Assembly: GCA_037349105.1 (NCBI GenBank)
Contig: JAYJMM010000058.1
Location: 558,001 to 622,000 of the forward strand
Direction of reading: 5' to 3'
DNA length: 64,000 bases
DNA from: Limnomonas spitsbergensis
Taxonomy: Eukaryota > Chlorophyta > Chlorophyceae > Chlamydomonadales
Under the pieces are notes generated by a model. It saw only the letters and a program-made list of their open reading frames with translations. It made no database searches and was not told where the DNA came from. Positions within the stretch are counted from its first letter, which is position 1; each line of letters opens with the position of its first letter. This document shows positions 1 to 12,500 of this stretch, one piece after another. A program made the position numbers and the translations under genes.

Positions 1-9
1 CTAGCCAAC

Positions 10-1345
10 ATGGACCATGTGCACCCAGATATGCGTACTTCAGTCGCAAACCTGATCGACGAATATGCCGATATCTTTTCAGAGACGCCCAGGGCTGGCA
101 AAGCCAAAATCCCGCCTCTAGAGCACACGATCGATCTGGTCGTTGGCGCTAAACCACCTTTTCGCAGGAACATTCGTCTCTCTCCAGCCGAGTCTGAAGA
201 AATCAAGAAAGAGGTTGCCGAGCTACTTGACAAAGGAATCATCACCCCTGTCAACAGTCCTTATGGAGCACCAATCTTGTTCATCAAGAAACCAAATGGA
301 GGACTTGGGTTCTGCCTTGATTACCGAGGCTTGAACGAAGTAACTGTCAAACTGCGCTACCCACTACCAAGGATCGATGATCCTCTAGATGCAGCTCGAG
401 GAGCCTCATGTTTCTCTTGTCTAGACATGGCAGGTGGCTTTCACCAACTGCACATTTCTGAGGAAGACCAGCCCAAGACAGCTTTTGCTACACCCTTCGG
501 CCATTATGCATGGCGATGCCTGCCAATGGGTCTTTCGAACGCGCCCAGTCAATACCAGAGCACTGCTAATAAAACCTTTGCTAATCTATCTAGCATTCGT
601 CCTCATTTACATTGATGACATCATGATCCTGTCCCAGAAACCCGAGCAGCACCTCCAGCATTTAAAACAAGTGTTTGACAAAATACGAGAATCAGGACTG
701 CATGTCAAATTTTCCAAGTGCAAATTTCTGCAGGCTCAAGTCAAGTACCTAGGGCACATTCTTTCGAAAGAAGGTGTGGCTGCCGACCCAGACAGAATTC
801 GAGCGCTTACCGAGTGGGAATTCCCGACCAGTGCAACAGGCGTCTTGCAATTTCTAGGCCTAGCAAATTACTTTCGCAAGTTCATTCCGAACCTCTCCAG
901 GCTGGCAGCACCCTTGTACCATTTGACCAAGAAAACAGTACAGTTCCAAGGTGGTGCAGATGCACTACATGCTTTTACAGCTATCAAGGAAGCTTTAGCT
1001 TCGCCACCTGTCCTTGCATACCCAGACCCAGATCAACAGTACGACCTCATTTCTGATGCCTCCATCACTGTATGTGGTGCTGTACTTATGCAACTTGGTC
1101 GACCTGTCGCGTACTTCTCTGCCAAGTTCTCACCTGCCGAGTGTAATTACACTACATGCGAACAAGAACTTGTAGGCATCATTAAAGCACTCAAAGAGTG
1201 GCGGTGCTATCTAGCAGGCGGCAATGGCCGTAACATTGTAACATACCATAACCCTCTGACATTTTTTTCGGAACAGCCCACACTGTCACGTAGGCAAGCA
1301 CGCTGGAGCGAATTCCTGTCACGGTTCGAGTTCACTGTGAAGTAA
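10..1345 (+). pseudogene. pol: Gypsy reverse transcriptase and RNase H, frameshifted
   Basis: The first frame (10-615) gives the RT fingers and palm: the 'KPNGG' and 'DYRGLN' blocks, 'FSCLDMAGGFHQ' and 'LPMGLSNAPSQYQ'. The catalytic YIDD box lies in another frame, beginning near 610, so a frameshift falls between the two halves of the active site. RNase H follows: the 'DAS' first aspartate is present and the family's usual T-D-H-N-P-L reads T-Y-H-N-P-L, so a conserved acidic residue is lost. Past a stop at 1343-1345 a different frame encodes the usual '..NQADLLSR' linker just before 1380, which marks a second frameshift. Confidence 0.92.
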
Positions 1346-1380
1346 CTGGCGCAACCAACCAAGCTGATTTACTTTCCAGG

Positions 1381-2454
1381 TTGCCACACCAAGGACCTGC
1401 CCAAGCAGCTATACTGTTTGCAATAATTGTAATTGTTAACGAGGCTTGCCCAGATTTCATGCAACAAGTCAAGATTGAATCAAGCATTGACCCAGAATTC
1501 AAAACCACAGGTACAAGTCGTGATTGGTCATTGCGTAATGGATACTGGTCAAGAGAAGGCCTAGTCGTTAAACCAGCAAAACTTCGAGAACAAGTTATTC
1601 GTGAGCATCATGATACCCCCCTTGCAAGTCACTTCAATTGGAAGACCACTCTAGACCACATAAAACGTCGAGTTTGGTGGCCCTCAATCCAGGCAGATGT
1701 ACAACATTATGTCTCATCATGTGCCTCATGCCAGAGGAACAAGTCTGCAAACAAGAGACCCTTTGGTCTAAACCAGCCAGTAGAAATCCCTGATTCCAGA
1801 TGGCACACTGTCACCATGGACTTTGTGTTTGACTTGCCCCAGTCTGCTAGTGGTCATGATGGCATCATGGTCATTGTGGATAAGCTTACCAAGTTTGTTT
1901 GTCTAGCCCCAGTCAGGAAATCTAGCACATCTGAGGATATTGCTCGAGTTTTCATCTCTCGTGTATTCCAGCATCACGGTTTTCCTAGAAACATTATTTC
2001 TGACAGAGATGTACGATTCACTTCGTCATTATGGAAGACCATGTGTAAACGCCTTGGTGTACAGCCCAGATTTTCAACTGCTTTTCACCCCCAGACAAAT
2101 GGTCAAACGGAGCGAATGAATCGAGTCGTCGAAGAAGTGCTGAGGCATTTCATTGATGGAAACCATGTCACTTGGGAAGAACTCCTACCAGTTGTTGCTA
2201 TGTCCATTAACAATGCCAAGACCAGTACGACCAGGCACACCCCGTTCTACCTGAACTGCGGTCGCAACCCGCATACCCCTTTGTCAATCGACATTCCAGA
2301 CAAGCAAATTCCAGCACTAGATTCTGTCTTCAGTGACCTGGATGACACACTAGTACAGGTTTTCAAGCAGGTGACCAAGTCCTTCTGTCAACAAGAAACT
2401 TCAAGTTCCAGACCGGAGTTAAGAAACTTCATCCCAAGTATATCGGCCCAGTAA
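1381..2454 (+). pseudogene. int: Gypsy integrase
   Basis: An H-H...C-x2-C zinc finger (EHHDTPLASHF ... CASCQ) comes first. The DDE core follows, with aspartates in 'TMDFVF' and 'SDRDVRF' and glutamate in 'QTNGQTERMN'. The frame breaks near 2400. The family's GPY/F-type block (K-L-H-P-K-Y-I-G-P) and the 'RIHRVFHVS' block continue in another frame to a TGA near 2549. This enzyme family inserts retrotransposon cDNA into chromosomes; this copy is broken. Confidence 0.93.
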
Positions 2455-2582
2455 CAATCCTGAGTTTTACTTCTGGTGGCAATGATGCTAAGGTGCAACT
2501 TCCAGAGAATTACACCCGTATTCACCGAGTCTTTCACGTGTCACTCTTATGACCGTTCAAGCCCAGCACAAGTTCAAATCCA

Positions 2583-2789
2583 GTGCCTGTCGAGCCTCAA
2601 GTCAGCGATGGTTTACCATTGTACCTAGTCGAGTCGCTCTTGTCGCATCGCATTCGAAGAGTAAGCAAACAACGAATCAAGCAAATCCTCATCAAATGGG
2701 TTGGCTATGACAATACTCACAATTCATGGGAGCCACTCAAGAACCTGACTCCAGAATTACTCCTTGTTGCTCAGAAACTCTTTGAGTAA
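2583..2789 (+). pseudogene. Integrase C-terminal chromodomain
   Basis: The segment YLVESLLSHR ... ILIKWVGYDNTHNSWEPLKNL is a classic chromodomain ending a chromovirus integrase, where it is known to steer insertion toward modified histones. It has the aromatic/acidic pattern Y-x-V-E, 'KWxGY' and 'SWEP'. It is separated from the integrase core by one in-frame stop and ends at a TAA at 2787-2789. Confidence 0.92.
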
Positions 2790-3649
2790 CCAGCATAACC
2801 AGCCACCAGCTTTTGAAGTCCTTACACCTAGTGTACCTAGACCGAGACCTAACTCTAAACCAGACCAGTCTGATTTTTTTTTACTCTGAACCTTGTCTTG
2901 AATTCCTTTGAGAACCGATACTGCCCAGCCTGGCAAGCTTCTCAGATCTCACTTCTCGTTAGAATTCAATCTAGAACCAGGCTTGAGTTAATTTTTTCCA
3001 GCGGACAATCCAGTACTCAAACAGATTTTTACTGAACCAGTCCCAAGATAACTTGAGCCAGATTTCATGTTTGAGATTTGATTAATTAAATACTCCAACA
3101 TTCCATGCGCAAGTGTCACCTTTCAATTTGAAACAACGAACTTGGAGAGTTTTGAGGGTTTGGGGTATTCACGGAGGGCAATGCCGCAATCCCCTGCCGC
3201 AACACATCTGCCACACAAGTCACACATCTCGCAACGGGACATGTCCGGTCACGAGATGTATGAAGCAAGTGTGGCAGCACAAGGCAGTTGACGCTAACGG
3301 GTCCGCTTGCGCTCGTCAACGCCCCCCCTTATAACACACGTTCGAACGTTTGTTCTATTTCAGTACGGTCACTCTGATGACAAGTCAGGACATTGCCTCT
3401 TCCTCAGAACATGACTCTCCAAGCCTTCTAAGCAGCAGCAAGGTCACTAAGCTGCAGCGGAAGCCTATCAGCATGTGTACAGGAGCAAGAGTTATCCCGC
3501 AGCTCGGAAATTGGCCGCCCTAAGCAAACGGGCAGCAGCTGCGACAAGAGTAGAGGAGGCAACACCAGAAATAGGCAGTAGTACACCCCTCAGTGTGGAG
3601 TCAGCGCTGTGGGACTCGCATTTCAGCATGCATGTCTGGCATGGGCATC
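2790..3649. other. Non-coding tail of the gypsy copy, possible LTR remnant with nested hairpins
   Basis: No convincing gene. Perfect inverted repeats nest here: CTGCCACAC (3208-3216) with GTGTGGCAG (3269-3277), enclosing ACATCTCG (3224-3231) with CGAGATGT (3252-3259). A further pair, GTTGACG (3287-3293) and CGTCAAC (3314-3320), follows. This could be the 3' LTR and leader of the element, but no LTR pair is available to prove it. A lysine/arginine-rich stretch near 3475-3590 is open in one frame; no function assigned. Confidence 0.4.
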
Positions 3650-4453
3650 GCCTGACCCATATACCGTATACACTGATACGCACAAGGCCCAAGCGCAACG
3701 TCCCGCCGGCATGCACAACGCCCTTCTTGCATGAGCATATCCCTCGAGTATGAACAGTGCCCCACACATATAATAGCATTTCATGGTATGCCTATTGCCG
3801 GCATGTTTGCAATGCCCTACTTGAATCCTTAGCACCCCATAATCTCGTGTGCATGTACACCGCTTGCCCGATGGGCAGTGCCACCCATATGCACAGCAAC
3901 ACTCACATTTATATGTCATGCAGATTGGTTCAGTTCCCCACCCACAGGCACCGCGCCCACCCACATCATTTATTGTGCACAGTGACCGCCCGTATTACCA
4001 TGGTATAGTGCCCACCCGCATGCACGGCACCTACCCCTATGGAATATGCCTTGCGAGTGGGTGCAGCGCTTCACCAGCATACCGCCCGTATGACATGTGC
4101 CCTACCAGTGGGTGCAGCGCAATTGCCTGAATTTCCTGTGCCCTACCAGTGCGTGAAGCGCAACTGCCTGCATATCCTGTGCCCTACCAGTGGGTGCAGC
4201 GCAACTGCCTGCATTTCCTGTGCCCTACCGGTGGGTGCAGCGCAGCCGCCTGCATTTCCTGTGCCCCACCGGTGGGTGCAGCGCAACCGCCTTCATTTCC
4301 TGTGCCCTACTGGTGGGTGCTGTGCAACCGCCTGCATTTCCTATGCCCTTCTGTGGGATTAGCGCACCTGCCAGCATTTCCTGTACCATACCACTGGGTG
4401 CAGCGCAACTGCCTGCATTTCCTGTGCCCTACCGGTGGGTGCAGCGCAACCGG
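3650..4453. repeat. 41-bp tandem repeat array (degenerate on the left)
   Basis: From about 4095 to 4453 a 41-bp unit (core TTCCTGTGCCCTACCGGTGG) repeats about nine times. Divergent relatives of the unit reach left to about 3650. Because 41 is not a multiple of 3, all forward frames stay open through it, giving spurious Cys/Pro-rich ORFs. The array abuts telomere repeats with no spacer, as a subtelomeric satellite does. Confidence 0.85.
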
Positions 4454-4507
4454 TTTAGGGTTTAGGGTTTAGGGTTTAGGGTTTAGGGTTTAGGGTTTAG
4501 GGTTTAG
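4454..4507 (+). repeat. Interstitial telomere array (TTTAGGG)n
   Basis: About seven and a half perfect TTTAGGG units, G-rich strand on +, follow the 41-bp array at 4453 and decay into 'TTTAGTTTTAG'. TTTAGGG is the telomere repeat of most land plants and many green algae. The orientation is that of a chromosome's right end, yet 59 kb of sequence follows, so this is an internal telomere-like tract. Confidence 0.95.
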
Positions 4508-6149
4508 TTTTAGTCTTTTCATTTCAACATCCTGCCTGTCTTTTTGAACGAAGCGCCGCCCTACCAAGACACGCATGCGCGCATATACGCCGCTTTCTGC
4601 TGTTTCGAACACTGTTTTATCTAACGTGCCATACACGCCTGATGCCTCAGGTGACAGCAACAACATGTTCACCCATCAGTTTTTTGCAACAACATCTTAC
4701 CGATCTGCGTCGAAGCCACGCCGCACCACTCCGATCTCCAATCTTCTTGCTTTGTCTACAGGTTGGCCACGCAGCCCTCGCCAGCTGTGCTGCCTGAGCG
4801 CAGCAAGAGGTGGCAGGAGGGCACACCCAGCGCGATTGCAGTGCATCTGATAAAGCAATCATGCAAAGCGTACCTCGCCGTTCCTACAGCTCCTCGATCA
4901 GTGTTACTACTAGATGGTGTTGCATGATGTTGAGCGAAACCTCTGGTTGATCTTGTAGACCTACACCAGGAATGCCAATCTCAACAGACGGCCATGATAC
5001 GCCTGGAGACCGAACGTCTCGACGCCACAGCCATGGGGCAACGTTCCACACTTTGTACCACCTGTCGACGATCTGGAATGCACTTCTCAGTACCACCAGT
5101 GTACCAGTCCCTTCTTGAAAGATCAACCAATTCAGGTGAGCTTGGTAGCACACGTAATGCTACGCTCTGATGGCGACCCAGCTTCATCCTGATATGCCCG
5201 ATCATGCTTTGCCACGGATTGGATCTTGTATGAAGTTCTCTGAGTAACGCGTTGTACTCATACGCAATGTAATGTATAAGCAGCATCTTCCTCATGCGTA
5301 CCGTCAGGTACCCAACACACCGGGGGCCGACATCCCCACGCATCCCCAAAGCGCCATCGTAAACGCAAGAACAAGGAAGATCGAGAAGCCCAGCAACTAC
5401 CATCCCCTGTGCACAAGACTCCATCACCTTGCTACATCAGATCAGAGTGCCACAACCACTCGACCACACGACCACTGGACTCGACCTTCCTGCTGTTTGC
5501 TGGATGAAAGGCAAGTAACAGCGTGTCCCTCCCGCATGGCCCTCCAGCATGGGCCATGTGCCCTCTAGCCTGTCCATACCCCCCCCTCCCCCTCGTGCTT
5601 ACACCCCAGGCCATCAGCCACAAGTAAATTACAGAGCAAGGTACCAGTACCTGTCCCCGTGCACACGACTCCACCTCCATGTTTTTATCAGAGCAGCGTA
5701 CAAGTACATGTCCCCATGCACAAGACTCCACCATCCTTATACATCAAGGCAAAGTAACAGAACCCCCTCCCCAAACACCTCTCCCCCTCAGCTGCCTAGC
5801 TCATGCAGTCCACATATCCCCCTTTGCTGCCTAGATCCAGCAGTCCACCTCTCCCCCTCAGCTGCCCAGGTCTTGCATGCCAAAGATCCCCCACAACTGC
5901 CCAGCAATTTAGGGTCCAGCCACTCAAAGTCCAACCAGTCAGGGTCCAGCCACATCCAATACCCCCATGTGCTCTCCTAGACTCTCCCACATACCCTCCC
6001 GTACATCCCATGCCATAAAGCATGCACCCTTTATGTCCCTTGCTACCACAGGACTAGGCTGGCTGGCCTACCATGCATCATGATCGTATGAAGGTACCCA
6101 AGCCCAGCCTCATCACCTACTGCTTCTCAACAGCCAAAGCACTCCACAT
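4508..6149. other. Non-coding spacer between telomere tract and satellite
   Basis: No ORF here shows family motifs, splice-linked partners or a coherent frame. Pyrimidine-rich sequence with short degenerate repeats ('GCACACGACTCCACC', 'CCCCTCAGCTGCC') occurs at 5640-5900. I see no gene. Confidence 0.5.
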
Positions 6150-6514
6150 GCCCAGCTCATGGCCAGACACATCCCCTCTCCCCCCATCACCTGCCCCAGC
6201 TCATGGCCAGACACATCCCCTCTCCCCCCATCACATGTCCCAGCTCATGGCCAGACACATCCCCTCTCCCCCCACCACCTGTCCCAGCTCATGGCCAGAC
6301 ACATCCCCTCTCCCCCCACCACCTGCTCCAGCTCATGGCCAGACACATCCCCTCTCCCCCCACCACCTGCTCCAGCTCCTGGCCAGACACATCCCCTCTC
6401 CCCCCACCACCTGCTCCAGCTCATGGCCAGACACATCCCCTCTCCCCCCACCACCTGCTCCAGCTCCTGGCCAGACACATCCCCTCTCCCCCCACCACCT
6501 GCTCCAGCTCCTGG
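6150..6514. repeat. 44-bp tandem array, about nine copies
   Basis: The unit CAGCTCATGGCCAGACACAT plus CCCCTCTCCCCCCACCACCTGCTC recurs every 44 bp from about 6152 (6152, 6196, 6240, 6284, 6328, 6372, 6416, 6460, 6504). A GCTCATGG/GCTCCTGG variant alternates in later copies. At 6515 'CCAGACACAT' is replaced by 'CCAGAACAGCTG', the start of the 56-bp satellite, so the two arrays probably share an ancestor or recombined there. Confidence 0.9.
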
Positions 6515-9500
6515 CCAGAACAGCTGTGGATCAGAAGTATGCCTCCTCCCTCCCACCCTTCACCCTTACCCCAGAACAACTGTGGACCAATCAGCTGCCT
6601 CCTCCCTCCCAACAGCTGTGGATCAATCAGCTGCCTCCTCCCTCCCACCCCTCACCCTCACCCCAGAACAGCTGTGGATCAGTCAGCTGCCTCCTCCCTC
6701 CTACCCCTCACCCTTACCCCATAACAGCTGTGGATCAGTAACTTGCCTCCTCCCTCCCACCCTTCACCCTTACCCCAGAACAGCTGTGCACCAGTCAGCT
6801 GCCTCCTCCCTCCCTCCCTTCACCCTAACCCCAGAACAGCTGTGGATCAGTCAGCTGCATCCTCCCTCCCACCCCTCACCCTTACCCCAGAACAGCTGTG
6901 GATCAGTCAGCTGCCTCCTCCCTCCCACCCTCCACCCTTACCCCAGAACAGCTGTGGACCAGTCAGCTGCCTCCTCCCTCCCAATCCCCACCCTTACCCC
7001 AGAACAGCTGTGGATCAGTGAGCTGCCTCCTCCCTCCCACCCTTCACCCTTACCCCAGAACATCTGTGGACCAGTCAGCTGCAACCTCCCTCCCACCCTT
7101 CACCCTTACCCCAGAACAGCTGTGGATCAGTCAGCTGCCTCCTCCCTCCCAATCCTCACCCTTACCCCAGAACAGCTGTGGACCAGTCAGCTGCCTCCTC
7201 CCTCCCAATCCCCACCCTTACCCCAGAACAGCTGTGGATCAGTGAGCTGCCTCCTCCCTCCCACCCTTCACCCTTACCCCAGAACATCTGTGGACCAGTA
7301 ACTTGCCTCCTCCCTCCCACCCTTCACCCTTACCCCAGAACAGCTGTGCACGAGTCAGCTGCCTCCTCCCTCCCACCCTTCACCCTTACCCCATAACAGC
7401 TGTGGATCAATCAGCTGCCTCCTCCCTCCCACCCCTCACCCTCACCCCAGAACAGCTGTGGATCAGTCAGCTGCCTCCTCCCTCCTACCCCTCACCCTTA
7501 CCCCAGAACAGCTGTGGATCAGTAACTTGCCTCCTCCCTCCCACCCTTCACCCTTACCCCAGAACAGCTGTGCACCAGTCAGCTGCCTCCTCCCTCCCAC
7601 CCTTCACCCTAACCCCAGAACAGCTGTGGATCAGTCAGCTGCCTCCTCCCTCCCACCCCTCACCCTTACCCCAGAACAGCTGTGGATCAGTCAGCTGCCT
7701 CCTCCCTCCCACCCTCCACCCTTACCCCAGAACAGCTGTGGACCAGTCAGCTGCCTCCTCCCTCCCAATCCCCACCCTTACCCCAGAACAGCTGTGGATC
7801 AGTGAGCTGCCTCCTCCCTCCCACCCTTCACCCTTACCCCAGAACATCTGTGGACCAGTCAGCTGCAACCTCCCTCCCACCCTTCACCCTTACCCCAGAA
7901 CAGCTGTGGATCAGTCAGCTGCCTCCTCCCTCCTACCCCTCACCCTTACCCCAGAACAGCTGTGGATCAGTCAGCTGCCTCCTCCCTCCTACCCCTCACC
8001 CTTACCCCAGAACAGCTGTGGATCAGTAACTTACCTCCTCCCTCCCACCCTTCACCCTTACCCCAGAACAGCTGTGCACCAGTCAGCTGCCTCCTCCCTC
8101 CCACCCTCCACCCTTACCCCAGAACAGCTGTGGACCAGTCAGCTGCCTCCTCCCTCCCACCCCTCACCCTTACCCCAGAACAGCTGTGGATCAGTCAGCT
8201 GCCTCCTCCCTCCCACCCTCCACCCTAACCCCAGAACAGCTGTGGACCAGTCAGCTGCCTCCTCCTTTTCAATCCCCACCCTTACCCCAGAACAGCTGTG
8301 GATCAGTGAGCTGCCTCCTCCCTCCCACCCTTCACCCTTACCCCAGAACATCTGTGGACCAGTCAGCTGCAGCCTCCCTCCCACCCTTCACCCTTACCCC
8401 AGAACAGCTGTGGATCAGTCAACTGCCTCCTCCCTCCCACCCCTCACCCTTACCCCAGAACAGCTGTGGATCAGTCAGCTGCCTCCTCCCTCCTACCCCT
8501 CACCCTTACCCCAGAACAGCTGTGGATCAGTAACTTGCCTCCTCCCTCCCACCCTTCACCCTTACCCCAGAACAGCTGTGCACCAGTCAGCTGCCTCCTC
8601 CCTCCCACCCTTCACCCTAACCCCAGAACAGCTGTGGATCAGTCAGCTGCCTCCTCCCTCCCACCCCTCACCCTTACCCCAGAACAGCTGTGGATCAGTC
8701 AGCTGCATCCTCCCTCCCACCCTCCACCCTTACCCCAGAACAGATGTGGACCAGTCAGCTGCCTCCTCCCTCCCAATCCCCACCCTTACCCCAGAACATC
8801 TGTGGACCAGTCAGCTGCAGCCGCCCTCCCACCCTTCACCCTTACCCCAGAACAGCTGTGGATCAGTCAGCTGCCTCCTCCCTCCCACCCCTCACCCTTA
8901 CCCCAGAACAGCTGTGGATCAGTCAGCTGCCTCCTCCCTCCTACCCCTCACCCTTACCCCAGAACAACTGTGGATCAGTAACTTGCCTCCTCCCTCCCAC
9001 CCTTCACCCTTACCCCAGAACAGCTGTGCACGAGTCAGCTGCCTCCTCCCTCCCACCCTTCACCCTAACCCCAGAACAGCTGTGGATCAGTCAGCTGCCT
9101 CCTCCCTCCCACCCCCCACCCTTACCCCAGAACAGCCGTGGATCAGTCAGCTGCCTCCTCCCTCCCAATCCTCACCCTTACCCCAGAACAGCTGTGGATC
9201 AGTGAGCTGCCTCCTCCCTCCCACCCTTACCATTACCCCAGAACAGCTGTGGATCAGTAACCTGCCTCCTCCCTCCTACCCCTCACCCTTACCCCAGAAC
9301 AGCTGTGGACCAGTCAGCTGCCTCCTCCCTCCTACCCCTCACCCTTACCCCAGAACAGCTGTGGATCAGTAGCATGCCTCCTCCCTCCCACCCAGAACAG
9401 CTGTGGACCAGTCAGCTGCCTCCTCCCTCCCAATCCTCACCCTTACCCCAGAACAGCTGTGGATCAGTGAGCTGCCTCCTCCCTCCCACCCTTCACCCTT

Positions 9501-12500
9501 ACCCCAGAACAGCTGTGGATCAGTCAGCTGCCTCCTCCCTCCCACCCTCCACCCTTACCCCAGAACAGCTGTGGACCAGTCAGCTGCCTCCTCCCTCCCA
9601 ATCCTCACCCTTACCCCATAACAGCTGTGGATCAGTAACCTGCCTCCTCCCTCGTACCCCTCACCCTTACCCCAGAACAGCTGTGGATCAGTAGCCTGCC
9701 TCCTCCCTCCTACCCCTCACCCTTACCCCAGAACAGCTATGGACCAGTCAGCTGCCTCCTCCCTCCCAATCCTCACCCTTACCCCAGAACAGCTGTGGAT
9801 CAGTAGCCTGCCTCCTCCCTCCCACCCCTCACCCTTACCCCAGAACAGCTGTGGATCAGTCAGCTGCCTTCTCCCTCCCACCCTCCACCCTTACCCCAGA
9901 ACAGCTGTGGACCAGTCAGCTGTCTCCTCCCTCCCAATCCTCACCCTTACCCCAGAACATCTGTGGACCAGTCAGCTGCCCCCTCCCTCCCACCCTTCAC
10001 CCTTACCCCAGAACAGCTGTGGACCAGTCAGCTGCCTCCTCCCTCCCACCCTTCACCCTAACCCCAGAACAGCTTTGGACCAGTCAGCTGCCTCCTCCCT
10101 CCCACCCTTCACCCTTACCCCAGAACAGCTGTGGATCAGTCAGCTGCCTCCTCCCTCCTACCCCTCACCCTTACCCCATAACAGCTGTGGATCAGTAACT
10201 TGCCTCCTCCCTCCCACCCTTCACCCTTACCCCAGAACAGCTGTGCACCAGTCAGCTGCCTCCTCCCTCCCTCCCTTCACCCTAACCCCAGAACAGCTGT
10301 GGATCAGTCAGCTGCCTCCTCCCTCCCACCCCTCACCCTTACCCCAGAACAGCTGTGGATCAGTCAGCTGCCTCCTCCCTCCCACCCTCCACCCTTACCC
10401 CAGAACAGCTGTGGACCAGTCAGCTGCCTCCTCCCTCCCAATCCCCACCCTTACCCCAGAACAGCTGTGGATCAGTGAGCTGCCTCCTCCCTCCCACCCT
10501 TCACCCTTACCCCAGAACATCTGTGGACCAGTCAGCTGCAACCTCCCTCCCACCCTTCACCCTTACCCCAGAACAGCTGTGGATCAGTCAGCTGCCTCCT
10601 CCCTCCCAATCCTCACCCTTACCCCAGAACAGCTGTGGACCAGTCAGCTGCCTCCTCCCTCCCAATCCCCACCCTTACCCCAGAACAGCTGTGGATCAGT
10701 GAGCTGCCTCCTCCCTCCCACCCTTCACCCTTACCCCAGAACATCTGTGGACCAGTAACTTGCCTCCTCCCTCCCACCCTTCACCCTTACCCCAGAACAG
10801 CTGTGCACCAGTCAGCTGCCTCCTCCCTCCCACCCTTCACCCTTACCCCATAACAGCTGTGGATCAATCAGCTGCCTCCTCCCTCCCACCCCTCACCCTC
10901 ACCCCAGAACAGCTGTGGATCAGTCAGCTGCCTCCTCCCTCCTACCCCTCACCCTTACCCCAGAACAGCTGTGGATCAGTAACTTGCCTCCTCCCTCCCA
11001 CCCTTCACCCTTACCCCAGAACAGCTGTGCACCAGTCAGCTGCCTCCTCCCTCCCACCCTTCACCCTAACCCCAGAACAGCTGTGGATCAGTCAGCTGCC
11101 TCCTCCCTCCCACCCCTCACCCTTACCCCAGAACAGCTGTGGATCAGTCAGCTGCCTCCTCCCTCCCACCCTCCACCCTTACCCCAGAACAGCTGTGGAC
11201 CAGTCAGCTGCCTCCTCCCTCCCAATCCCCACCCTTACCCCAGAACAGCTGTGGATCAGTGAGCTGCCTCCTCCCTCCCACCCTTCACCCTTACCCCAGA
11301 ACATCTGTGGACCAGTCAGCTGCAACCTCCCTCCCACCCTTCACCCTTACCCCAGAACAGCTGTGGATCAGTCAGCTGCCTCCTCCCTCCTACCCCTCAC
11401 CCTTACCCCAGAACAGCTGTGGATCAGTCAGCTGCCTCCTCCCTCCTACCCCTCACCCTTACCCCAGAACAGCTGTGGATCAGTAACTTGCCTCCTCCCT
11501 CCCACCCTTCACCCTTACCCCAGAACAGCTGTGCACCAGTCAGCTGCCTCCTCCCTCCCACCCTCCACCCTTACCCCAGAACAGCTGTGGACCAGTCAGC
11601 TGCCTCCTCCCTCCCACCCCTCACCCTTACCCCAGAACAGCTGTGGATCAGTCAGCTGCCTCCTCCCTCCCACCCTCCACCCTAACCCCAGAACAGCTGT
11701 GGACCAGTCAGCTGCCTCCTCCTTTTCAATCCCCACCCTTACCCCAGAACAGCTGTGGATCAGTGAGCTGCCTCCTCCCTCCCACCCTTCACCCTTACCC
11801 CAGAACATCTGTGGACCAGTCAGCTGCAGCCTCCCTCCCACCCTTCACCCTTACCCCAGAACAGCTGTGGATCAGTCAGCTGCCTCCTCCCTCCCACCCC
11901 TCACCCTTACCCCAGAACAGCTGTGGATCAGTCAGCTGCCTCCTCCCTCCTACCCCTCACCCTTACCCCAGAACAGCTGTGGATCAGTAACTTGCCTCCT
12001 CCCTCCCACCCTTCACCCTTACCCCAGAACAGCTGTGCACCAGTCAGCTGCCTCCTCCCTCCCACCCTTCACCCTAACCCCAGAACAGCTGTGGATCAGT
12101 CAGCTGCCTCCTCCCTCCCACCCCTCACCCTTACCCCAGAACAGCTGTGGATCAGTCAGCTGCATCCTCCCTCCCACCCTCCACCCTTACCCCAGAACAG
12201 ATGTGGACCAGTCAGTTGCCTCCTCCCTCCCAATCCCCACCCTTACCCCAGAACATCTGTGGACCAGTCAGCTGCAGCCGCCCTCCCACCCTTCACCCTT
12301 ACCCCAGAACAGCTGTGGATCAGTCAGCTGCCTCCTCCCTCCCACCCCTCACCCTTACCCCAGAACAGCTGTGGATCAGTCAGCTGCCTCCTCCCTCCTA
12401 CCCCTCACCCTTACCCCAGAACAGCTGTGGATCAGTAACTTGCCTCCTCCCTCCCACCCTTCACCCTTACCCCAGAACAGCTGTGCACGAGTCAGCTGCC

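Larger units (their letters stand above)
1..2789 (+). mobile_element. Degenerate Ty3/gypsy chromovirus (pol 3' half), 5' truncated by the window
   Basis: The domain order reverse transcriptase, RNase H, integrase, chromodomain is the order of Ty3/gypsy chromoviruses. The reading frame changes near 580 and near 1340, again near 2400, and an in-frame TGA lies near 2549, so this copy is dead. The 5' part (LTR, gag, protease, start of RT) lies outside the window. No 3' LTR could be delimited because no second copy is present to compare. It lies outside the 49-kb element described below. Confidence 0.93.

Noticed and set aside
3377..3590. Start of a gag gene of a second gypsy copy
   Set aside because: The candidate reading needs a frame change, no primer-binding site is visible, and the frame soon closes.
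4039..4472. Cys-rich ORFs in the 41-bp array
   Set aside because: Open in several frames because of a 41-bp stop-free unit; no gene structure.
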